Origin: an uncultured Pseudomonadota bacterium
GTDB taxonomy: Bacteria > Myxococcota_A > UBA9042 > CAIXZC01
Length of the DNA: 6,607 nt
Assembly (NCBI GenBank): GCA_937884235.1
Contig: CALGBT010000343.1
Location: forward strand, 1-6,607
Reading direction: 5' to 3'
In this document: piece after piece, positions 1 to 5,977 of the stretch
Layout of the letters: each line of letters begins with the position of its first letter
How positions within the stretch are numbered: position 1 is the first letter of the stretch
Made by a program: the position numbers and the translations under genes
The notes under the pieces: model-generated
Database searches by the model: none
The model's input: only the letters and a program-made list of their open reading frames with translations
What the model was told of the DNA's origin: nothing

Positions 1-245
1 TCGGCACGTCCCTCTCAACCGCTCCGCCACTGTTGTTTGACCATTTCGTCAGTTCCCTCTCGGCGATGCCTTTTGTGGGCCTGGAGTTCCATGCTGTGGA
101 TCTTCTGGAACTAGCGGGAGATCGTTTGCCTGAGGCTCTGGGGGCGCAGCGAGATCTGCATCTGCCTCTAGCGCGCAAGTGGGAGCGCTTCCGCTACCTG
201 CTCAAGCAGTTGACAAGTACGCACAACCCCTTCGTACCGGAGTAG
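1..245 (+). CDS. C-terminal end of an unidentified protein, possibly polysaccharide deacetylase-like (5' end outside window)
   Basis: The frame is open from the first complete codon at position 3 to a TAG stop at 243-245, giving about 80 residues with no start needed inside the window. The TTG at 33 and ATG at 66 are internal candidates without a convincing Shine-Dalgarno, so I read this as the tail of a longer gene. The visible tail contains GLEFHAVDLLELAGD, then a basic amphipathic helix around LARKWERFRYLLKQL, and ends NPFVPE. From memory, this 'H-A-[IV]-D-L/F-L ... P-L-A-R-K' arrangement resembles the C-terminus of some bacterial polysaccharide deacetylases (NodB-fold family), but none of the metal-binding motifs lie in the window, so that is a weak inference. 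The stop is six bases before the hisS ATG, so the two are probably co-transcribed. A real coding tail is likely; the family assignment is not secure. Confidence 0.6.
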   Translation, partial: GTSLSTAPPLLFDHFVSSLSAMPFVGLEFHAVDLLELAGDRLPEALGAQRDLHLPLARKWERFRYLLKQLTSTHNPFVPE

Positions 246-251
246 AAGAGA

Positions 252-1565
252 ATGAAACCGCAAGTGTTGAAAGGATTTCGGGACTATGCCCCCGAAGAGA
301 TGATGGCTCGGCAGTTGATGCTCGACAAAGTACGTGCTGTGTTTGAGTCCTTTGGCTACATGCCACTCCATACTCCGGCGCTGGAGTACTCGGAGATTTT
401 GCTGGGGAAGTATGGCGATGAAGGTGAGAAGCTTCTGTACCGCTTTCTGGACAACGGTGGGCGAGACGTGGCGTTGCGTTACGACTTGACGGTGCCGCTG
501 GCGCGTTTCGTGGGCATGAACCCCACCATGCGCTGGCCTTTCAGGCGATATCAGATTGCCCCCGTGTGGCGGGCGGAGCGTCCCCAGCGTGGTCGCTTCC
601 GGGAGTTCTACCAGTGTGATGCCGATCTCATCGGCATCGACTCGCCCCAAGCGGATGCCGAGTGCATTCTCATTGATTGCGGGGTGATGGCGGCACTGGA
701 GATGGAGGAATTCACTATCCAGATCAACCACCGCGGCTATCTGGATGGCCTATTGGAAGCGCAGGGCATCGGTCCGACCCAGGTTGTGCCGGTGATGCGA
801 GTGTTGGACAAAGTGGACAAGGTCTCCCGGGATTCCATGCGGGAGATGCTGGCTCAGTTGGGTCTGGGCAGCGGTCAGGTGGATGTACTGGCGGCACTGG
901 GGGACATCACGGGCGACCATGCGGCACGGCTGCGGGGCGGTCTGGAGCTGGCGGCGGGTAGCGACAAGGCTCGCCTGGCCGTGGAGCGGCTGGAGCAGGT
1001 GCTGGCGTTGGTGGAGGCCTCGGCAGCGGATGCTCCGGTGCAGTTTGCGCCTTCCGTGGCCAGGGGACTCGATTACTACACGGGCATCGTCTACGAGACC
1101 TTCCTGCCGGCCCGCTACGGGGTGGGCAGTGTGATGAGCGGTGGTCGTTACAACAACCTGCTGGGCAGTATGGCTAACCGCGAGATTCCGGCGGTGGGGA
1201 TCTCGCTGGGCATTGACCGGTTGCTGAGTGCGCTGGCCAGCAGCGAAGGTGGGCAGACGGCTACGGTGACCCGGGTGATGGTCTGCACCATGGCGGGGAA
1301 CGAGATCGACGCCGCCCGGGTGGCGGCGCGTCTGCGGCAGGAGCTGCCGGCTGGAGGCAACGGCGTTGAGCTCTATCCCACCGACGACAAGATCAAGAAG
1401 CAATTCGACTACGCCAACAAGCGTGGTATCGGTTTCGTGGTGATGGTGGGGGCTGAGGAGGCGGCACAAAAGAAGGTTGCGCTGAAGAATTTTGAAACCG
1501 GCGAGCAGGTTGTGGTGTCGGAGGATGAACTTGCCACCCGAATCATCGGGTCTCAGCCAGCTTGA
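252..1565 (+). CDS. hisS: Histidyl-tRNA synthetase (HisRS, class II)
   Basis: A cytosolic homodimeric enzyme that charges tRNA-His with histidine using ATP. The 437-residue product has the full class II layout. The N-terminal KGFRDYAPEEM and TPALEYSE (residues 7-17 and 41-48) lead into motif 1. Motif 2 is RAERPQRGRFREFYQCD (107-123). The histidine-specific RGLDYYTG (271-278) contains the catalytic arginine. SGGRYNNLLG (296-305) is followed by motif 3, GISLGIDRL (316-324). From about 340 onward lies the anticodon-binding domain, with LYPTDDKIKKQFDYANKRGI (374-393). The REFYQCD form of motif 2 differs from the E. coli-like RQFHQ form and resembles the variant seen in eukaryotes, archaea and several bacterial phyla. 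Length is normal for the family. The ATG follows GGAG (239-242) with nine bases between, and that GGAG overlaps the previous stop, suggesting translational coupling. No internal frameshift or missing motif is seen. Confidence 0.97.
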   Translation: MKPQVLKGFRDYAPEEMMARQLMLDKVRAVFESFGYMPLHTPALEYSEILLGKYGDEGEKLLYRFLDNGGRDVALRYDLTVPLARFVGMNPTMRWPFRRYQIAPVWRAERPQRGRFREFYQCDADLIGIDSPQADAECILIDCGVMAALEMEEFTIQINHRGYLDGLLEAQGIGPTQVVPVMRVLDKVDKVSRDSMREMLAQLGLGSGQVDVLAALGDITGDHAARLRGGLELAAGSDKARLAVERLEQVLALVEASAADAPVQFAPSVARGLDYYTGIVYETFLPARYGVGSVMSGGRYNNLLGSMANREIPAVGISLGIDRLLSALASSEGGQTATVTRVMVCTMAGNEIDAARVAARLRQELPAGGNGVELYPTDDKIKKQFDYANKRGIGFVVMVGAEEAAQKKVALKNFETGEQVVVSEDELATRIIGSQPA

Positions 1566-1575
1566 CGGGGTTTTC

Positions 1576-2649
1576 ATGAAGTGGTCCAGGGCAGTTCTAT
1601 TGTTGGTTGGTCTTCCCCTCCTCGCCGGTTGTCCGCGTCCTCCGGATAAGCCGTTGCCGGTAATCGAGTTGGAGCCGCTGTTCATCACCATCTTGAAGCG
1701 TGGCGACAAGGTGGTGGTGAAGGACTTCGATCAGGGCGAGTTGTTTGCCCGGGCGGCCAAACAGTTCGAGGGCGGGCAGGTAGCTGAAGCCCGCAAGATC
1801 TATCTGCTCATCGGCAAAGAGGCTCCCGCGGCCGAGGTCGCGGCGCTGGGCTGGTTCAACGTGGCCCTTTGCGAGATGTCGTTGGACCGACCGGGTGCGG
1901 CACTGGCGGCTGTAGAGAATGCCCGTGCTAGGACGAAGGACCCGGAGAATCTGGCACACCTTTCTTTCATCGAGTTGGACGCGCTGGCAGGCGTGGGCGA
2001 ATGGGAGAAGGTGCGGGCGCTGGGGCCCGGGCTGGTGAGCGCAGAGATCGACCCTTCTTGGCTGGTGCAGGTTCAACTGCTGGTGGGGCGGGCCGAGTTT
2101 CAGGCTGGTGATTTGACGGCTGCTGACGCCCGTTATGGTGCGGCGTTGGACGCCTTCCTGAATAACATTCCGCTCAACGAGCAGTATGGTAGTGCGTTGC
2201 TGGCGGAGGCTTACTATCGTCGGGCCCAGCTGCTGAAGCGGCTCTTTGATAGCATCAAGTTCCGCATGCCGTTGGCGCGCATGACTCTGGACATGACTGA
2301 CAAGCTGGCGCTGCTGCGGCAGTCTGAGGAGCACTTCCTGAACAGCGTGCGGACCCGCCATTCCGACTGGTCCCCCCGGGCGGGTTTCGAGATGGCCGCC
2401 CTCTATCATGGCTTTGCCCTGGATCTCCTGCAGGCCGAGGTTCCCAACGACCTCACTGATGAAGAGACGGAGATATACGCGGAGGAGCTGGGCAAGAAGG
2501 TTGTACCGTTCCTGCGCAAAGGCCAGAGCGTCCACGCCAACAACATTCGCATGTGCAAAACCTACCAGTTCAAGAGCAGCTGGTGCGACAAGAGCGAGGC
2601 CAAGCGCCACGATCTGGAGTTGCTGGAGGAGGATTTGCTGCGGAAGTGA
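1576..2649 (+). CDS. TPR-like outer-envelope lipoprotein, function unknown
   Basis: The predicted 357-residue protein starts at the ATG at 1576, ten bases after the hisS stop. This start gives a textbook lipoprotein signal: basic MKWSR, a hydrophobic stretch AVLLLVGLPLLAG, and the lipobox LLAGC with the lipidated cysteine at residue 19. The next residue is proline rather than aspartate, so the inner-membrane retention signal known from E. coli is absent. After a Pro-rich linker (20-30), helical repeat units resembling tetratricopeptide repeats lie at about 53-86, 90-120, 126-160 and 165-196, with Ala/Gly/Leu packing positions. The C-terminal half (about 205-357) is helical and highly charged, with YYRRAQLLKRLFDSIKF and two cysteines (C327, C337). 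The general plan recalls myxobacterial TPR lipoproteins such as those in gliding and envelope complexes; that is a resemblance only. A scaffold or adaptor role on a membrane is inferred. An in-frame codon inside hisS at 1492 would add 28 residues ahead of the signal peptide and is unlikely. Confidence 0.88.
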   Translation: MKWSRAVLLLVGLPLLAGCPRPPDKPLPVIELEPLFITILKRGDKVVVKDFDQGELFARAAKQFEGGQVAEARKIYLLIGKEAPAAEVAALGWFNVALCEMSLDRPGAALAAVENARARTKDPENLAHLSFIELDALAGVGEWEKVRALGPGLVSAEIDPSWLVQVQLLVGRAEFQAGDLTAADARYGAALDAFLNNIPLNEQYGSALLAEAYYRRAQLLKRLFDSIKFRMPLARMTLDMTDKLALLRQSEEHFLNSVRTRHSDWSPRAGFEMAALYHGFALDLLQAEVPNDLTDEETEIYAEELGKKVVPFLRKGQSVHANNIRMCKTYQFKSSWCDKSEAKRHDLELLEEDLLRK

Positions 2650-2769
2650 TGGTCGCGGGATGACCGGTGGGAAAGTGGGGGCGTTGCTGAGACCGGGCGG
2701 TGCCAGAAGATCTCTCCGACCCCCATGACTGACAGCCACGCAGGAACAATTCAAGGATGCGCCCGAGGG

Positions 2770-2798
2770 TTGCCAGCGCCTTGCGCGCGTGGTAGATA
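2770..2798 (+). promoter_or_regulatory. Weak sigma-70-like promoter candidate for ftcD-asnS
   Basis: TTGCCA (2770-2775) matches the -35 consensus at five of six positions. It is followed after 17 bases by TAGATA (2793-2798), which matches the -10 consensus at only three positions; the shifted GATATT (2795-2800) fits better but gives a 19-base spacer. Transcription would start near 2805, leaving a leader of about 40 bases before the ftcD ATG at 2845. This is the most AT-rich spot of the gap, which supports it mildly. Promoter consensus in the true host may differ. Confidence 0.3.
2773..2792. repeat. Short GC-rich inverted repeat within the candidate ftcD promoter
   Basis: CCA-GCGC (2773-2779) can pair with GCGC (2783-2786) and TGG (2790-2792) around a CTT loop, with a three-base GCG bulge on the right arm. 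It sits between the proposed -35 and -10 elements, where a repressor operator could lie. It is short and GC-rich, so chance is a real alternative. No T-run follows, so it is not a terminator. Confidence 0.25.
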
Positions 2799-2844
2799 TT
2801 GTGCTCTCTGTGTGTGGTTTGTTAAGGGATGAGGTTGGACGGTC

Positions 2845-4542
2845 ATGAAGCTGGTTGAGTGTGTACCCAATTTCAGTGAGGGGCGGAACCGGAAGGTGCT
2901 GGATGAGATTGGTGCGGCGATTGCTGGGGTTGATGGGGTGACGTTGCTTGACGTTGACCCGGGGGCGGCGACCAATCGGACCGTGTTTACCTTCGTGGGC
3001 AGTGTGGAGACAATTGTCGACGCAGCTTTTGCGGGGATTGTGCGGGCTGCTGAGTTGATTGACATGTCGACTCACTCCGGGGCTCATGCCCGGCAGGGAG
3101 CGTGTGACGTCTGTCCTTTCATTCCCCTCGGTGAGACCACCATGGAGGAGTGTGTCGAGCTCTCCCGTCAGCTCGCAAAGCGGGTGGGCGAGGAGCTGCA
3201 GGTGCCGGTCTATCTGTACGAGAAGGCGGCCACCAGGCCGGGCCGGCGTTCCATCGTCGACATTCGCAAGGGCGAGTACGAGGCCCTTGAAGAGAAGCTC
3301 AAGACCGAGGAGTTTGCGCCCGATTTCGGGCCGGCGCGGTTTGACCCGAAGTTTGGGGCGCTGGTAACCGGAGCGCGGGAGTTCTTGATTGCTTACAACA
3401 TCAACCTGAACAGCCGTAACCCGAAGATTGCCAAGGATATTGCCTTGCAGATTCGGGACAAGGGCTGTTTCGACCGCGATGAGAAGGGCCGGAAGCGGCG
3501 GGACGAGCACGGCAAGGCTTTGCGTAAAGCCGGGCTCTTCAAGAACTGCAAGGCCACCGGCTGGTTCATCGAGGAATACGGAGTTGCCCAGGTGACCATG
3601 AACCTGACCAACTACAAGGTCTCGCCGCCCCATGCGGTCTTTGACGCGGTCTGCCGGTTGGCGGACGAACGAGGGGTGCGGGTCACCGGGTCCGAGGTCG
3701 TGGGGCTGGTGCCGTTGGCGGTGCTTACGGAGGCGGGCAAGCACTACCTGGCGAAGCAGGTGGCCAGTCGGGGAGTGACTGAGCAGGAGCTCGTGGACAT
3801 TGCGGTGAAGTCCATGGGGTTCTCTGAAGTTCAGCCCTTTGACCCGGCGCAGAAGATCATCGAGTATCGCACAGCCCGGCCTGGTGGTGGCCTTATGGGG
3901 CTGACGTGCAGCGGCTTTGCCGATGAGTTGTCAAGTGATTCTCCGGCTCCGGGCGGCGGCAGCGTGGCGGCACTTTGCGGGGCGTTGTCGGCAGCGCTGA
4001 GTGCCATGGTTGCCAACCTGACTTTTGCCAAGAAGGGCTTCAAGAAGCTGCGGCCGGAGATGGATGAGATGGGCCAGGATGCCCAGCGTCTCAAGGAGTT
4101 TTTTGCCCGGGCCGTGGACGAGGATACCGATGCTTTCAACCGGGTAATGGCGGCCATGCGGCTGCCTAAGTCCACGGACGAGCAGCAGGCGGCGCGGTTG
4201 GCGGCCATTGAGGCGGCAACGAAGGGGGCGGTGGAGGTGCCCTTCGATGTGCTGGTGAGGTCCATGCAGGCCGCGGAGCTGGCGCTGGCCATGGTGATGC
4301 GGGGCAACCCCAACTCTTTGAGCGATGCGGGGGTGGCCTCGCTTTGTGCGCGACTGGCGGCGCAGGGGGCCTATTACAATGTCCTCATCAATCTGCCGGG
4401 TCTGAGTGACTTGAGCTATGTGAAATCAACCCGGGAGGCGGCTATGGGGTTGCGAGATGCCGTCGTCCAGGTTTGCGCGCAGACCGATGCCGCAGTGGAA
4501 GAACGACTGTTGGCGGATCTGCAAGAAGGTGAAGCTGAATGA
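2845..4542 (+). CDS. ftcD: Bifunctional glutamate formimidoyltransferase / formimidoyltetrahydrofolate cyclodeaminase
   Basis: A cytosolic enzyme of histidine breakdown. The first domain moves the formimino group from N-formimidoyl-glutamate to tetrahydrofolate; the second deaminates it to 5,10-methenyl-THF plus ammonia. At 565 residues it is slightly longer than mammalian FTCD (about 541). The transferase N-subdomain spans about 1-178: LVECVPNFSEGRNRKVLD (3-20), STHSGAHARQGACDVCPFIP (75-94), with H81 aligning with the catalytic histidine of mammalian FTCD, and VPVYLYEKAA (120-129). The C-subdomain spans about 179-345: FLIAYNINLNSRN (180-192), a charged insert at 203-235, and GSEVVGLVPL (282-291). 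After a short linker comes the cyclodeaminase domain from about 358: SPAPGGGSVAALCGALSAAL (366-385) and GNPNSLSDAGVASL (487-500), then GAYYNVLINL (508-517). The ATG at 2845 is the only reasonable start, because an in-frame TGA lies at 2830 with no alternative between; GAGG at 2831-2834 is the likely ribosome binding site. It overlaps asnS by four bases. Confidence 0.96.
   Translation: MKLVECVPNFSEGRNRKVLDEIGAAIAGVDGVTLLDVDPGAATNRTVFTFVGSVETIVDAAFAGIVRAAELIDMSTHSGAHARQGACDVCPFIPLGETTMEECVELSRQLAKRVGEELQVPVYLYEKAATRPGRRSIVDIRKGEYEALEEKLKTEEFAPDFGPARFDPKFGALVTGAREFLIAYNINLNSRNPKIAKDIALQIRDKGCFDRDEKGRKRRDEHGKALRKAGLFKNCKATGWFIEEYGVAQVTMNLTNYKVSPPHAVFDAVCRLADERGVRVTGSEVVGLVPLAVLTEAGKHYLAKQVASRGVTEQELVDIAVKSMGFSEVQPFDPAQKIIEYRTARPGGGLMGLTCSGFADELSSDSPAPGGGSVAALCGALSAALSAMVANLTFAKKGFKKLRPEMDEMGQDAQRLKEFFARAVDEDTDAFNRVMAAMRLPKSTDEQQAARLAAIEAATKGAVEVPFDVLVRSMQAAELALAMVMRGNPNSLSDAGVASLCARLAAQGAYYNVLINLPGLSDLSYVKSTREAAMGLRDAVVQVCAQTDAAVEERLLADLQEGEAE
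4526..4532 (+). promoter_or_regulatory. Ribosome binding site for asnS inside the ftcD 3' end
   Basis: AAGGTGA lies six bases ahead of the asnS ATG at 4539 and within the last codons of ftcD. Together with the ATGA stop/start overlap (4539-4542) it fits translational coupling, in which ribosomes ending ftcD re-initiate on asnS. It supports the ATG at 4539 as the true start. Confidence 0.6.
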
Positions 4543-5927
4543 TTCGAGGCGAGAAGATTCGGGATGTCCTGGCCCGCGGTGGGCCACGGGAAGGAGTGAC
4601 AATCTGTGGCTGGGCCCGGTCCATGCGCGAGAGCAAGGCGGTGGGTTTTTTGGTGCTCAGCGATGGTTCGACCTTTGCGACGATGCAGGTAGTGGTCAAC
4701 AGCGATCTGCCCAACTTTGCGGAGGTCTTCAGGGCAGGTACCGGGGCTGCGTTCAGTGTGACTGGCAATATTGTGGCCTCCCCCGGACAGGGGCAGGAGT
4801 GGGAGTTGCATGCCACGGCCATCGAGGTTGTTGGTTCCAGCGAGCCGAGTTTCCCGCTGCAGAAGAAGCGACATACCCGGGAATACTTACGGACCATTGC
4901 CCACCTGCGCCTGCGCTCGAATCTCTTCGGTGCGGTTTTTCGAGTGCGCAATGCGGCGGCGTACGCCATCCATAAGTTCTTCCAGGAGCAGGGGTTCATG
5001 TGGGTGCACACGCCGATTATCACCTGTAGCGACGCTGAGGGTGCGGGGGAGATGTTCCGGGTGACGACCCTGGACCTCGATAAGCTGCCTCGCAAGGAAG
5101 ACGGTGCCATTGACTTCACCAGGGATTTCTTCGGCTCGTCGGCCGGTTTGACGGTGAGCGGGCAGTTGCAGGCGGAGGTCTTTGCGCAAGCTTTCACTGA
5201 TGTCTACACTTTCGGGCCGACCTTTCGGGCCGAGAACTCCAACACGGCTCGCCACGCCTCTGAGTTCTGGATGATTGAACCGGAAATGGCCTTCGCGGAT
5301 TTGCAGGACGATGTGCGGCTGGCCGAGGCTTTCATGAAGTCTATCACGTCCTTCGTGCTGAATGGCTGCGGTGAGGATCTGGCGTTCTTTGATCAATGGG
5401 TGGAGAAGGGGCTGGTGGCGCGCCTGGAGAAGCTGGCCAATGCCAGTTTCGAGGTCCTGACCTACACTGAGGCAGTGGCGATTCTGGAAAGATCAGGCGA
5501 GGCTTTTGAGTTTGCGCCATCCTGGGGGATGGATCTGCAGACGGAGCACGAGCGCTACCTGGCTGAGAAGAAGGTGGGCGGGCCGGTCTTCGTCATCGAT
5601 TACCCGGCCAAGAGCAAGGCTTTTTACATGAAGCGCAACGATGATGGCAAGACCGTGGCGGCCTTAGACCTGCTGGTGCCACAGGTGGGGGAGATCATCG
5701 GTGGCAGTCAGCGTGAGCACCGACTGGACGTCCTCAAGGAGCGCATGGCGCAATTCGGCCTGAGTGAAGAGGAGTACTGGTGGTATCTTGATCTGCGCCG
5801 GTTTGGAACGACGCCCCACGCGGGTTTTGGGCTGGGCTTTGAGCGGACGGTCATGTATTTGACGGGCGTTGCGAACATTCGGGACGTGGTTCCATTTCCG
5901 CGTACACCCGGCAACGCCGATTTCTAG
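4539..5927 (+). CDS. asnS: Asparaginyl-tRNA synthetase (AsnRS, class IIb)
   Basis: A cytosolic dimer that attaches asparagine to tRNA-Asn. The 462-residue product is close in length to E. coli AsnRS (466) and appears collinear with it. The N-terminal OB-fold anticodon-binding domain covers about 1-105: ICGWARSMRESKAVGFLVLS at 22-41, with SDGS following at 41-44. The catalytic domain follows: RNAAAYAIHKFFQEQGFMWV (137-156, motif 1 region), LTVSGQLQAEVFAQAFTDVY (204-223), motif 2 FGPTFRAENSNTARHASEFW (225-244), GEIIGGSQREHRLDVL (384-399), and motif 3 GFGLGFERTVMYLTGVANIR (429-448). The C-terminus FPRTPGNADF, and the FLVLSDGS form in the OB domain, mark it as AsnRS rather than AspRS. Its presence means direct charging of tRNA-Asn is possible; whether the host also uses the amidotransferase route cannot be seen here. 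The start overlaps the ftcD stop (ATGA). No terminator is evident after the TAG stop. Confidence 0.97.
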   Translation: MIRGEKIRDVLARGGPREGVTICGWARSMRESKAVGFLVLSDGSTFATMQVVVNSDLPNFAEVFRAGTGAAFSVTGNIVASPGQGQEWELHATAIEVVGSSEPSFPLQKKRHTREYLRTIAHLRLRSNLFGAVFRVRNAAAYAIHKFFQEQGFMWVHTPIITCSDAEGAGEMFRVTTLDLDKLPRKEDGAIDFTRDFFGSSAGLTVSGQLQAEVFAQAFTDVYTFGPTFRAENSNTARHASEFWMIEPEMAFADLQDDVRLAEAFMKSITSFVLNGCGEDLAFFDQWVEKGLVARLEKLANASFEVLTYTEAVAILERSGEAFEFAPSWGMDLQTEHERYLAEKKVGGPVFVIDYPAKSKAFYMKRNDDGKTVAALDLLVPQVGEIIGGSQREHRLDVLKERMAQFGLSEEEYWWYLDLRRFGTTPHAGFGLGFERTVMYLTGVANIRDVVPFPRTPGNADF

Positions 5928-5966
5928 TTTTTGCGCTGCGGGTTTGGTTGGTTGCCCCGAGCAGAA

Positions 5967-5971
5967 GAGGA
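5967..5971 (+). promoter_or_regulatory. Ribosome binding site that fixes the start of the last gene
   Basis: GAGGA, within the purine-rich AGAAGAGGAAG, ends six bases before the ATG at 5978. The frame is also open further upstream, with a TTG at 5948, but only the ATG has both good spacing and a signal peptide immediately after it. Confidence 0.65.
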
Positions 5972-5977
5972 AGTGCA

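Larger units (their letters stand above)
2650..2844. other. 195-base intergenic region between the lipoprotein gene and ftcD
   Basis: This is the only gap of any size between genes here. The first part (2650-2760) has no clear intrinsic terminator: TGGGGG near 2673 could pair with CCCCCA at 2720-2725, but the loop is about 40 bases and no T-run follows. The second part carries a promoter-like pair and a short inverted repeat described separately. A 35-codon reading frame (2725-2832) lies in it but has no ribosome binding site. The gap suggests ftcD has its own start of transcription, though read-through from upstream is possible. Confidence 0.6.

Noticed and set aside
1..32. Minus-strand GTGGCGGAGCGGTTGAGAG, similar to the 5' part of a tRNA-Ser or tRNA-Leu
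   Set aside because: The D-stem does not pair properly and the stretch is continuous with a plus-strand reading frame that runs to the TAG at 243-245.
1492..1575. Upstream in-frame extension of the lipoprotein gene starting inside hisS
   Set aside because: It would place 28 residues before a clear lipobox signal peptide and overlap hisS by 74 bases; the ATG at 1576 is far more plausible.
750..1709. Minus-strand frame of about 319 codons opposite hisS
   Set aside because: hisS is certain on the plus strand; the antisense product is rich in H, R and Q with no recognisable motif.
2725..2832. 35-codon frame with three cysteines ending just before the ftcD start, in the same frame as ftcD
   Set aside because: No Shine-Dalgarno precedes its ATG (the upstream bases are pyrimidine-rich) and it lies mostly over the promoter-like stretch, so a leader peptide is not supported.
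1597..3744. Very long minus-strand open frame of about 715 codons spanning the lipoprotein gene, the gap and half of ftcD
   Set aside because: It is antisense to two well-supported genes, its product is biased to H, R, Q, P and L with no domain pattern, and such frames are common opposite GC-rich genes with strong codon bias.
5936..5964. Imperfect hairpin (CTGCGGG with CCC-GA-GCAG) after asnS as a terminator
   Set aside because: It has a bulge and a long loop, and is followed by purines of the next ribosome binding site rather than a T-run; the T-run after asnS lies upstream of it, not downstream.
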